Source: Acanthacorydalis orientalis (lineage: Eukaryota > Arthropoda > Insecta > Megaloptera > Corydalidae). From it: a DNA stretch of 64,000 bases. Numbering within the stretch: position 1 is the stretch's first letter; every line of letters begins with the position of its first letter. The notes beneath the pieces are model-generated. The model searched no databases. It was not told the DNA's origin and saw only the letters and a list, made by a program, of their open reading frames with translations. The stretch lies in assembly GCA_034766995.1 (NCBI GenBank), contig CM068315.1, positions 50,841,662 to 50,905,661 of the forward strand, written 5' to 3'. The position numbers and the translations under genes are program-made. Shown here piece by piece: positions 50,771 through 61,203 of this stretch.

Positions 50771-52050
50771 AAGGATTTTCTAATAAGGACGCAATGTTTA
50801 ATTTGAATTAAAACAGAATTTGCGCTGAACTTTCAAGTTTCCTTATTGTAAAAAGTAGTTAGAGGTATGCCATTCATAAATGAAACAGAATATCATGGAC
50901 GTGACCGTCGCGTTCTTTCTTGTAAGTAAATATTCTTCTTATAAAATTTTCAATAACATCCTCACACAACTGGGGCCCTCTCTCTCACTAATTACTCTTC
51001 ATAATTCACCTTTTAGGTTGTAAATAGTTTTAGGATTATTGGTGTACACCTGCTCTTTAACGTGATCCCAAAGGAAATAGTCCAACAGTGTTAAATGGCA
51101 GAACCTCGGTGGCTTATCAATGGCTCCAGTTCTGGAAATAACGTAGTCACGAAATTTCGTCCTTAATAAATGAATTGTTTCACCAGCTGTGTGGCTTGTT
51201 GCACCGTCCTATTGGAACCACATGCTTTTCAGAACAATATTCTTCAATTATGCTCTCAAATATGGATTATCGATTTTCGCCATTTTTTCCCGTCCGCGGT
51301 AATCATTTTAGTTGCCTGATTATATAAAAAGTAAGGACCAATGACTCCACTGGATCAAAATATTTATCGAACAGTCACTTATTCTGTATTCAGTGGATTC
51401 TTAACGATCGCTCTCGGATTTTATTCACCAAAGATTCGGCAGTTCTCTTGTTAACGAAGTCAGAGAGTTTGAAATGAATCTCACCATTAAAGATGACTTT
51501 TTAAGTAAAACTGTTCTGTTGTTCCAGTATACAATTAGTAAATCTCCGACGCAGTGAAAGGTCTGTTGGCTTCAATTCTTATATTAATTAAACCTGATTA
51601 ATGTTCAGAAATAAATCCTCATGGAAAATTCGCGATGTGGTCGTCTGTGAAAGATCCAAATTTCTGTAAACGTCGCGAAATTGACATTCCTGGCTCTTCC
51701 GATACACTTTTACGAACAAAGCCATTTTTTTCTTTAGAACGAGCGCTACGAACACGTGTTGGTGTTTCTTTATCCTTAACCGATCCAGTCTCTTCAAATT
51801 TACTCACTAATAGAAAAATTGTTGATTCCGAAGGATGAGTATTTCGAGGATAAATAAAGCGTAATTTAAGAAATGTATTTTTTTATACAACGGCTGTTTT
51901 CGCAATACAATTGTATCATTTCAATGCGTTGTTTTGTTGTATATGAAGCCGTAACTCAAAACTTAACATATGTAAAAAAAATACATTTGTCAATTTGACG
52001 TCTGTAAAATATAACTGCTTAAAAAATGTGTCCTTATTGGAAAAACCTTT
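50771..52050 (-). pseudogene. Near full-length IS630-like transposon with inactivated transposase (1.28 kb)
   Basis: The terminal inverted repeats are AAGGATTTTCTAATAAGGAC at the left and, reverse-complemented, AAAGGTTTTTCCAATAAGGA at the right (52050). The transposase is read on the minus strand. Near 51830-51620 it carries VSKFEETGSVKDKETPTRVR, EKNGFV, VSEEPGMSISRRLQKFG, then in another frame LSQTTTSRIFHEDL. This is the second HTH part of the family. Damaged catalytic sequence follows, and at the far end GHVHDILFHL resembles the usual C-terminal GGH(L)..I.F motif. Length is normal for a single-gene element of this type, but many stops and frameshifts make it non-autonomous. A 200-bp end of a sibling copy is at 24110. 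Confidence 0.88.
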
Positions 52051-52055
52051 ATAAA

Positions 52056-52120
52056 TATATATATATATATATATACTTATATATATATATATATATACAT
52101 TATATATATATATATATATG
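52056..52120. repeat. Split (TA)n microsatellite at a transposon end
   Basis: Two TA runs separated by CTTATA and CATTATA, starting six bases after the transposon terminus. Confidence 0.9.
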
Positions 52121-53019
52121 TAAATTTTTAATCTAAACACCATAATGTATATTAAAATATTTAGAAATTCCTTTATTGGTACAAAAACAAGTAAATTATT
52201 TCTTATATACGTTTACGCCGTTCTGTTTTGAAAACTAAAGCTTAGACAACGTTTTTAAAAAAATATAATAACATATCTAGAAAAATTATAGAGCAATATG
52301 AAAGTAGAATTTTGTTGAAGGGTATTCGTATAAAAAATAAATTTCACAGGCAATTGATAACACGACAAAAGCAGTACGGGAAAATACTAGATAGCGTGAA
52401 GAAATGAACCGTTTGAATTCCGAGAAATATGAAAAACTCCAAGATGAAATGTGTCTGTCGCCAACGCATCTATAAAAATGTGAAATTGGGAATTTGATTT
52501 ATAGACTAAATGAATATACAGTAAATTTTTTTTGAATTATTTATGATGTGTAGACTGCGATTATTTTTTTTTCGGTCGCATTATATACGAGTATGTATTT
52601 TAATTTATTTATTTTTCTAAAAGGGGACGTTATTTTAGATGTTATACAATTTAATGTAGTATTTTAAAATAATTCATTTCAATATTAAGATATTCATTTG
52701 TATAAGAATATATGTATACATAGTTTTCGTTATTGTATTGAATATTTACGTTGCTATTATAAAACTATACCAATTAAATTAGCAAAATATTTAATTAGCA
52801 AGAGATTATTTACTGTGTTAGTATCATTTAATATTTTGAAATCAACATAAAGTACGTTTGTAAATAATAATTGCTTGCTTGTTAGTACGTTTTTATTTTT
52901 GAGTCTTCTTTTAAGTACTGCACCTGTTATTATAACATTTTTCTTTGGTTAGTTTCTTATTTTTTCTGCTTGCCGTTAGTAATATATAAATTTATACACA
53001 CATACATATAAAAACATAC

Positions 53020-53097
53020 TGTGTATATATATATATATGTATAATATGTATATATATATATATTATATATATATATATTATATATATATATAATATA

Positions 53098-53128
<31 letters not shown>

Positions 53129-53138
53129 GCATAATATA

Positions 53139-53173
<35 letters not shown>
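53020..53173. repeat. Long interrupted (TA)n tract
   Basis: About 150 bp of TA runs broken by TGTATAATATGTA, TATTATATA and TGCATAATATATTTA. The 30-bp ATGCATAATATATTTATATA-type unit repeats, suggesting slippage or unequal exchange inside the tract. Confidence 0.9.
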
Positions 53174-53178
<5 letters not shown>

Positions 53179-54376
53179 ACTGTTTAAATTATTGTACCTA
53201 GGTGAATCTCTAGTTAAGAATTTTCCCGAATTAAATAATACTTTTTTATAAACAATTCATATACTGATTGACTACGACTCTAAATTAATGCAACGAAAAT
53301 AGAATTACGTGCTTATCGTATATAATTTCAAAATTCTGAACGAAATTAAAAGTGAATTACGCAAAACGATACAGAAGTGAAAGCCAGCTCAAATTTTGAT
53401 ATGGATGTAGAAGGGATAATTAAGTTTCATTCATCTGATCTAAAAATGATGAGATAATAAAAATATGTTAATGATAACATATCAAACCCCACTACACGAC
53501 GTTTTTCTATGAATGAGGCGTTTTCTTGGAAAAGTTTTAAATAATTCATTAAAGAGGGTTTTTAAGAAATTCTGAAAACTATTTTATGAAGAATGCTTTT
53601 ATATATTTCTCTACAAAGTATTTTATAATAAAGGATTTAAAGATGTAAATAATATCAATTCGAAATATGCAATAAAATCGAATGCTCTGCTGTTTATAAA
53701 GATATTTACAAGGAATTCAATGTAAAAAAGAAATATATAAAAAGAAAAAATGCCTCTGTACCTTTTATTAAATATTTTCCTTGAAAGAAAGAGAATAAAT
53801 GGCTACAAGAATCTAGATTAGGCTACAATCCTTACAATAATTCAATCTCGTTATCAAAATTATTTAACTTGCAACTACAATTTAATTTTTACGGGGGGTG
53901 TTCATGTATTAATGTATTTCTTCAATATAACACAGAATTGCTTTCTTTAAGAAAATAATATTACATATATTAATAAACTACATAAATGATGTACGATACG
54001 AAAAGTTTATTTTTCAGTAGATTTTCCGATAATTTATAAATAGCATTTTAAATAAAAAAAAAATAAATATTAAATACTATTCATTTTTTACATATGTTTT
54101 TATGAGAGTAAATCGTTTTCATTGAGTCAATTTTTATTATTTTTTTCCATTCCATATTTTTTTTAATAATACGAACAATTTATTATAAATAGATTATAAA
54201 TGCTATCTGCAGAATATAACTGATAAATATTTGTAGATAAATAAATTTATCTTGTCACGCCGATATAAAAAATGTTTATAAAACTTGTACAGATGTATTT
54301 AATGCTGTACAAACATTGATTCATGTTGGATCATTTAAACAAGAAGAGTATAAAGAAAAACAAGAAAATTACTTAC

Positions 54377-54512
54377 AGACAACATGCATGTAGCCGGAAA
54401 CCATGGTGGTATGGAAGGAGGGAGCGTCTGCTGACACCTCACAGCGGTACTTCCCAGCCATAGAGAGTTCAACGTTGCGGAGTACTACCTCGTGCGCACC
54501 AGACTTTGACAC
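54377..54512 (-). CDS. beat: Beaten path (Beat) family exon B: end of first Ig-like domain
   Basis: A 136-bp internal exon of the same gene as 56434-56229. On the minus strand the acceptor is GCCGCAG just before 54512 and the donor is GTAAGT just after 54377. It starts in phase 0 and encodes 45 residues plus one base: VSKSGAHEVVLRNVELSMAG, KYRCEVSADAPSFHTT, MVSGYMHVV. LRNV.LS..G.Y.CEVSADAPSF is the F-strand signature of Beat first Ig domains, with the domain's second Cys at exon residue 24. That Cys should pair with Cys25 of exon A. The last base plus the first two of exon C make TAT (Tyr). The plus-strand open frame over the same bases is a shadow. Family assignment is strong; paralogue class (I-VII) is not resolved. 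Confidence 0.93.
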
Positions 54513-54889
54513 CTGCGGCATTATTAAACATGAAGAGAATAGCATATTCTATGTAACTAATACTAATATCACCTGCTACATACGACCCATTAAACTGTTT
54601 ATAATCTATACTGGTCGTAGTGTATTTCATATTTAATAATATAATAAAAGAACACTGATATAGTTACTTGATAATGTTTTCACGTAATTGTAGCAAGTTA
54701 TATATTGATTCCATTTAAAGAACACCTCTGTTTAATAATAAAAAAAAGTAGTCATATTTTTATAACTTTTTGTCAATTTTATTATTAACTTTTGGTGTGC
54801 CTACATGTGTGTATATTTTTTCAAAAAAACATATATTCACTGTATGTAGATTGTAATATTTAATATTCCTTCAATTAATATATATTTAC

Positions 54890-54890
<1 letters not shown>

Positions 54891-54950
<60 letters not shown>
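54891..54950. repeat. Long (TA)n microsatellite
   Basis: About 30 TA units within the short Beat intron. Confidence 0.95.
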
Positions 54951-54955
<5 letters not shown>

Positions 54956-55126
54956 TAATATTATAAAAACAGAGTAATTAGTAAATACAACTTAAATTAA
55001 AAGTGAACAACGGTCAAATGCAGTTAGAAACTTTGTGACACATCAGTAATTCATGTAGAAATGAAATTATTTCAATGAAAACTTTAATAATTGTATGCTT
55101 AAAGGAAACAAAAAAAAAATGCTCAT

Positions 55127-55128
<2 letters not shown>

Positions 55129-55154
<26 letters not shown>
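55129..55154. repeat. (TA)n microsatellite
   Basis: About 13 TA units. Confidence 0.9.
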
Positions 55155-55157
<3 letters not shown>

Positions 55158-55357
55158 AGTATTAAAAAGTGAAAATATGTGTGTATTATCACTAATTATC
55201 TATTTTATAGAAGATAAAATTGACTTAGATTGCTCATTAAAAAAATGTATGTTGCTGCAATGAAATGGTTGAAAACTACGAACAGGTATTCTAAGCTCTT
55301 TCAACTTTTTTTACATGTGAAGGTTGCGTGAATCATTTACAAGAAAGGAAATCTTTC

Positions 55358-55402
55358 AAGTAACCATATATCACTTAGCACTTCTTTTAAATATATCACT
55401 GG

Positions 55403-55484
<82 letters not shown>

Positions 55485-55726
55485 TATATATGTATTTATA
55501 TATATATATATCAAACAAAATTTAAATTACAATAATATCAAAAATATCAATAAATAGATAATTGTAGGTGCAATGAAAAATATATTTTATATTTTAAGAA
55601 ATATTAAAATATTGAAAAATTAAACAATGCTGTAAATATTTCTTAAAATATAAAATATATTTTTCATTGCACCTACAGTTATATATTTATTGATATTTTT
55701 GACATTATTGTAATTTAAATTTTGTT

Positions 55727-55773
<47 letters not shown>

Positions 55774-55802
55774 TCATATATATATATATATATATACATA
55801 CA

Positions 55803-55868
<66 letters not shown>

Positions 55869-55919
55869 AAATATCCAGTGATATATTTAAAAGAAGTGCT
55901 AAGTGATATATGGTTACTT
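55358..55919. repeat. Large palindrome (about 560 bp foldback) in a Beat intron
   Basis: The left arm begins AAGTAACCATATATCACTTAG and runs through CACTTCTTTTAAATATATCA, CTGGACATTTTATA, a long TA array, ATCAAACAAAATTTAAATTA, CAATAATATCAAAAATATCA and GTAGGTGCAATGAAAAATAT to TTTAAGAAATATT near 55606. The right arm is its near-exact reverse complement, ending at 55919 with TGGTTACTT. The spacer is only about 25 bp around 55620. Arms differ mainly in TA length and single bases (for example ATAATTG against ATAACTG). Two long frames across it are Tyr-Ile repeat artefacts. Confidence 0.95.
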
Positions 55920-55920
55920 A

Positions 55921-55924
<4 letters not shown>

Positions 55925-55990
<66 letters not shown>
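55925..55990. repeat. (TA)n with CA tail beside the palindrome
   Basis: About 32 TA units, then CACCCACTCACAAACACACACACACACACA to about 56027. Confidence 0.9.
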
Positions 55991-56000
<10 letters not shown>

Positions 56001-56228
56001 CCCACTCACAAACACACACACACACACATGTTTGCAAACACAGATATTCTGTTTTATTCTGTGATAGATAAATATCTTTATATACTGAGTGAAGATTTTG
56101 TATTTTCAATTGAAAAATATAGAAATGAATTGCAGTATTGAAAGAATGACAATATTATCGCACGTTGTGCAAACACATTAAACTGTTGACATGCGACAGT
56201 GAGGTGAATGGATGATTCAGCCACTTAC

Positions 56229-56434
56229 GTCGACATTGAAGCCGGGTAACAGAAACACTCTGGTGTGGGGAAGCTCCTTAGGGATGTACCTGAAGAACTC
56301 TTGCCGGCCCTTGTACCACTTGACCGTGTAGAGAGGGTCGTTTTCCAGATCGTACTGGCAGTGGAGCGTGACTGTGTCGCCGGGGGTCACCGCCATGGGG
56401 ATCTTGACGTTGACGTCTCGCAGACTTTCTGCTC
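56229..56434 (-). CDS. beat: Beaten path (Beat) family exon A: start of first Ig-like domain
   Basis: A 206-bp internal exon. On the minus strand the acceptor is GTTATAG just before 56434 and the donor is GTAAGT just after 56229. It enters with two bases completing a split codon (phase 1) and ends in phase 0 after GFNVD. The 68 full codons read AESLRDVNVKIPMAVTPGDT, VTLHCQYDLENDPLYTVKWY, KGRQEFFRYIPKELP, then TRVFLLPGFNVD. LR(D)V.V.IP, a Cys (residue 25) in L.C.YDLE.D.LY, VKWYKG..EF.RY.PKE and PG.NVD are the hallmark block of the Beat first Ig domain. The exon is markedly more GC-rich than its surroundings, as expected for coding sequence. A phase-1 start fits a preceding signal-peptide exon, which I did not find. 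The family binds Sidestep-type receptors in motor axon guidance (established for Drosophila); the ligand here is unknown. Confidence 0.95.
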
Positions 56435-57302
56435 CTATAACACAATGCACAGTCACATCAGTTTATGTTATCTTTCTATTTGAACAGTAGTACATTTTGG
56501 AAAGACTGTGATTTTTATTACACGAAATATGTTTATCACTAAAGTTTCATTTAAAATAATTAAAAAATAATATTGTTGGGATCACATTTTACTAAAACTA
56601 AAACGAGCTTGTGTTCCTTAAAAAATAATTAATTATATTTAATGTATCTTAAATAACATTGATCGTTAAAGTAGCAGATTTATAAAGTGTGTTTATCGAT
56701 CCACAAAAATATAACGTTCAATTTATTGGACAGGAATAAAGAATGAAAATTATTATGCATAAATTTTTTATCCACTTTCATGAACAACAAACGGTCTAAA
56801 TGTATAGCTACGCCCACGATATTGTAATCTTCATTAGAATGAAATCACGTGCATCAACCACATACAATATGTTACCAGCCATTCATAGCTATTTTATAAG
56901 CGATTCGTTTTCACAACTGTCTTTATATGCAAGGCTCAAATTCACTTTTACCATATTTAGAATTTGTGCACTTACGATTAATAACCAATATTTTTTTCGT
57001 GTACAGTTTAAGAAATATAGTTTATTAAAACAATAATATCATTGTCAGATGTGTTATGAACTTAAATTATTTAATATATTCACAATAGAAAATATTTTTA
57101 GTATAACGAATATGAAAATATTTTTACAACTGATTTATTTTGTAAATTCGGATTAAGTTGTATAAAATTATATTTTAAGAAAAAATAACTTTTTAATGTA
57201 AAGAAAACCACACGATAAATGTGCGAAAAACTAAATTACGCATTTAGAATTATGTTCGGTTTGTCATAATTTTTCTTAATTGAATTAAATAATTGGTCTC
57301 CA

Positions 57303-57328
57303 TATATATATATATATATATATATATG
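57303..57328. repeat. (TA)n microsatellite
   Basis: About 13 TA units. Confidence 0.9.
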
Positions 57329-57929
57329 TGATTAAGAAATCAAGCAAAGGAAACTATCAAGTTTTTGTTTAAAATTTAGTTTTTAAAATAAAAATATTTT
57401 ATTTGAAGGAATGATATACTATACGATTTTTTATAAAAAATTCAGGTCGTTATAATAAGATACTCATTTCTTTATATTATATTTGGTAATAGTGTCAGTG
57501 AACAACTACAGATTTTTTATTGTTTCTGATAATTGTATTGCATTTAAAAATCATAAAAATAATTTACAAGAAGTTTAGGTGTAAATATTTTTTAAATTTT
57601 AATTTGTACACAAACTCCAATTTAGGACATTTTATAAATATTCACATTTTTCACATATTTTCAATGTAATATAAATAGTTAAACTGAAGTAAAAAATGAA
57701 AAAAAATAAAAAAATAATTACTTTTCTAAAAACACAAATTCATTTTTAAAATAAAAAAATGAATTTATAAATCTCATTTCCAGTTTCAACATATTTGAAT
57801 TATTATTCTGTGTATGGGACACAACGTCAATATTTTATATCCATTGTTTGAAACAAAGAAATGGGGAATATATATTGAACCGTTACATAATTAACTTTGT
57901 TTATATTTTTAACTTCTACTGATAATTTA

Positions 57930-58215
57930 ACACCTGCAATTCACTGTAGTCTGTTCGTGGCAGCATGTAAACAAATAGGAGGGACAGTTATCGACCACGT
58001 CAAATCTGTGACGATCTGTAAAATGACACATTTTCATAGCCCCCAGCCGACATGTCAAAAACTCGCTGTAGCAGTAGTGAAATGGGGACGTGAATCAGAT
58101 GTGTCTCTAGGGTGCGTTGGGGGCGTTCGTCGTTTGAACAGATGGAGCATCCCCAGTCGGTTAGCACTCACGACAAATATACTTCAGATATGCGATATGA
58201 TTGGCCAGGGGCGGT
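57930..58215. other. GC-richer island, function unknown
   Basis: It contains GGGACAGTTATCGACCACGTC and GGTGCGTTGGGGGCGTTCGTCG in parts. A 107-codon plus-strand frame spans it, with no start context, domain or splice support. On position, about 1.5-1.8 kb upstream of exon A, it could be an intronic enhancer of the Beat gene. Confidence 0.3.
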
Positions 58216-58218
58216 CTT

Positions 58219-58246
58219 AAGAGTTACATACATACATACAATATAC

Positions 58247-58282
<36 letters not shown>

Positions 58283-58283
58283 A
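58219..58283. repeat. Compound (CATA)n(TA)n(TG)n microsatellite
   Basis: CATA units, a short TA run, then about 12 TG units. Confidence 0.9.
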
Positions 58284-58753
58284 TGCGAATAAGAATTTAA
58301 TTCGTATAATCGCATTGAAAGTTTAGTATCAATGTAATAAACAATATGAAATCAAACATATAATCTTGATAAATAACGAAAAAACTAATGAAACGGTGTT
58401 AAATTCTATTTGCCATAAATTCAATAAACTAAAATTTAGATTAAACTTAAAATTATTTATATACTTGTATAATATCTTTTTAAAATTATACACATTCTTG
58501 TCAACAGATTTTTTGTCATTAACAAATTTCTGTTGAAAAATGATAAATATGCTTTTTTACTCAAGTAATAATCACTCGAAAACTTAGTTTTTTCAATAAA
58601 GTGGACCGTTTGTAATAGAAATACTTTCAGAAAATATTGAACGTTATTTAAGTTTATTTTCTGAACTGTTTAATTTTATCATAGAATGGAATTCATTAAT
58701 TGAAACTATAAAATATTTAGTTTCATTTTTTAATACATATAAAAGTACTTTTT

Positions 58754-58758
<5 letters not shown>

Positions 58759-58808
<50 letters not shown>
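58759..58808. repeat. (TA)n microsatellite
   Basis: About 25 TA units. Confidence 0.95.
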
Positions 58809-58811
<3 letters not shown>

Positions 58812-59476
58812 TGTGTATTGCAGTTATTAAGTTTTTAATTACAGTGTTACTGAAATAATCATGCCAATCAAATAATTTTATTGTTGTAAAAATACATCAA
58901 GTGCGTTTGTTCATTTTTACTGAATTATTTTTATTATATCAAAGTTTTCGGTACTGAAATGTGAACACGCTGTAAACATAACGCGAATAATATATCATTT
59001 TATATTTCCGTAAAACTTCGGATAAAACATACGAGGTAAAATTTAAGTAATGTGGATCTGGACACATACAACGGAAAATAAACTTTCGAATCATAGCGTT
59101 TGTGTAATAAAATCTGAAAATATTCCCAATTGAGCGAGTTAAAGGGTCGTCGTAAAATCGTACAGATTATAAATATACTTATAGGTACGGACTGAAGTTC
59201 GAAAACTTTGGGTCGTATCAATTAGTTTATACTGTACGCTAACAAGAACAAGACAGCTATATCTTACTCGCACTAGCACATTCTTGCCGATTTCAATTTC
59301 AGTTCAGTAATCTCTTTTCTTTTACTGCCAGAAAAAAATAGAATATAAAAGGATTCAATCATATTTTATTTTGTTTTTGCACACTAATATGATTTTACCT
59401 CGATTTTATTAACAATTTTTATATCTGCATTGATTATTGGAAATCCATTATATATTTTCATATAAATTTTACTACA

Positions 59477-59499
59477 ATATATATATATATATATATATT
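59477..59499. repeat. (TA)n microsatellite
   Basis: About 11 TA units. Confidence 0.85.
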
Positions 59500-60053
59500 C
59501 GTTTTAATGCGAAATTGTATTTCAATTATACGAACTTAACAGTTGAGAAGAAAACGTAAAATAAATGAAAATGAAATTAGAAACTTTTGTTATAAACGGA
59601 AAAAGTTATTTCAGAAAGAATTATACCATAAAATATTATAATTTATATTGTCACTTGCAATAAATATTTGCTCTTGGTGTGTAATTTGTTTATATTTATT
59701 ACATCTTCAATTTCATATTATATCCAGTCGAACACACTTAAAGCGAGTACTGTGCAACCGATTATATTTCCTAATTATAACTGTTATTCGCTATACCGTG
59801 ACAGGAAAGTCCACCTAGATTTTATATTTTTAAATGGAGATGATATGCTTGTCGGTTGCACTAAAAAGTAATATAAGCATCAAATGATAAATAATTGCAA
59901 TATTTAAATAATATATTTTATATTCATAAAAATAAGGCGAACAAATTAAATAGACATATTTAACAATATTTTAATTAAAATAATAAAAATCTGTAGTAGG
60001 ATACACATTATGTTCGATTTAGGAATTCACAGTTATAATTTATTTATTCTAAC

Positions 60054-60510
60054 CTTGCCTTTGCCTGGTCGTCGGACTTTTCTGGCAATATGTTGTAGGC
60101 AAAGTTCGACTTTGACTAGTCAATATATATCCTGACTTATAAAATTAAAATTATATCACCTACACACTTACATTAATCCTCGCCCTCACCCTTTTTTGAC
60201 CCGGCCAAGTGCAAGTATGCAGCCCTGAGTAGAGATTCTACTTCGGATATTGACTAATCAATATATAACCTGATTTATAAATTAAAATTAGATTACCTTT
60301 ACCCATACTCTCACCCTCATCCTCACTCTTTTTGTCCCGGCCGAGCGCAGGTATACATCATAGAGTAGAGGTGTGAGAGTGTGGGCGAGGGTGATCTAAT
60401 TTAAATTTTATAAATCAGGATATATATTGACTAGTTAAAATAGGACTTTGATTGCGACCGGGAAAATAGCAGTTGCCTAGGCAAAGTCGGACTTTGTCGG
60501 CAATATATAT
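60054..60510. mobile_element. Composite foldback element (138-bp tandem repeat plus inverted copy)
   Basis: A unit beginning GACTAGTCAATATATATCCTGA, then TTATAAA.TTAAAATTA, a C-rich stretch of CCCTCACCC words, then CCCGGCC.AG.GCA.GTAT and GAGTAGAG, starts at 60114. It repeats at 60252 (GACTAATCAATATATAACCTGA), period 138. A third, shorter copy is inverted: GTGTGGGCGAGGGTGATCTA, then TCAGGATATATATTGACTAG ending near 60435. The whole block is bracketed by direct repeats GTCGGACTTT-TCT/GTC-GGCAATAT at 60071-60091 and 60486-60506, with GGCAAAGT-C/G-GACTTTG nearby on both sides. No coding frame. It resembles a MITE or foldback element, but I do not recognise the family. Confidence 0.75.
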
Positions 60511-60667
60511 ATAAATATGTATATATATATACACGTTATTGTGTGAAAAATAAATAATATTAATATCTTAATGTAAAAAGTCAATAGCTACTTTCAATTC
60601 TTTACGAGTTTCCAAAACGAGTTTTTCTTAAATAAATATCAGTAGCTAAAAATCTTTAATTAGCTAA

Positions 60668-60688
60668 TATATATATATATATATATTT
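60668..60688. repeat. (TA)n microsatellite
   Basis: About 10 TA units. A similar short array with TGTA interruption is at 60505-60532. Confidence 0.85.
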
Positions 60689-61178
60689 AAGAGTTTACTG
60701 AAGATAGGATTATATATATAAAAACACATTTCAGTGAAATCAGATATGTCAAACATAAAGCTTAATAATTAAACAGCAAATCATTTCGTTTCGTATAATG
60801 TTGTACTGAGGTTCTAAAACAAAATGTTATAACACATGTCATTTACGTGAATGAAAATGCATTATATGTTAAAGTTCGGTAACAGGATAATGAATGCGTT
60901 TGAGAAGGCATCAGAATCACATCGAGCTCGTGCGTGGTCCGTCCCCCGTTTCACAAAATGAACAAAGGGCAATTAAGTAAATGGAGTTTGTAATCCACTC
61001 AAGTATCATTAAACACTTTGAAATTATTCAACGAACTATTTAACTGTTACAACGACTTTGACAATTGTACAAATTATAAGATGCGTACGAAGGAAACGAG
61101 TGTTTGTTATAATTGTGTATGAAGTGTCACGAAGGAAAACTCTAGCGTCAAACTTGCAAACAAAAGTTTTTCTTTGAT

Positions 61179-61203
61179 ATATATATATATATATATATAT
61201 ATA
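61179..61203. repeat. (TA)n microsatellite
   Basis: About 12 TA units. Confidence 0.9.

Larger units (their letters stand above)
3478..54376 (-). other. beat: Giant intron (about 50.9 kb) of the Beat gene
   Basis: Bounded by the GTAAGT donor of exon B (GT at 54376-54375) and the CAG acceptor of exon C (AG at 3479-3478). The phase is 1 on both sides, so the flanking exons join in frame. I saw no other convincing Beat exon inside. The intron is filled with TA microsatellites, transposon fossils on both strands and AT-rich sequence. Stretches without a separate entry (for example 2.9-3.3, 7.1-8.2, 15.5-16.7, 18.7-19.3, 21.4-22.2, 29.1-30.5 and 52.1-53.0 kb) hold only AT-rich sequence in which I recognise nothing. 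Confidence 0.85.
54513..56228 (-). other. beat: Beat intron A-B (1,716 bp)
   Basis: The GTAAGTGG donor follows 56229 and the GCCGCAG acceptor precedes 54512, joining in phase 0. Much of it is TA microsatellite, and a palindrome of about 560 bp occupies the centre. No coding sequence. Confidence 0.9.

Noticed and set aside
54403..54636. 77-codon plus-strand frame over Beat exon B
   Set aside because: It overlaps the exon in antisense and its product has no family resemblance.
55722..56141. 139-codon plus-strand frame, the longest in the window
   Set aside because: It is mostly Tyr-Ile from TA arrays inside the palindrome. There is no coding signal.
56265..56483. 72-codon plus-strand frame opposite Beat exon A
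   Set aside because: It is a shadow of the minus-strand exon. Splice sites and family residues support the minus strand only.
57897..58220. 107-codon plus-strand frame upstream of exon A
   Set aside because: No recognisable domain and wrong strand for the Beat leader exon. Kept only as a GC island.
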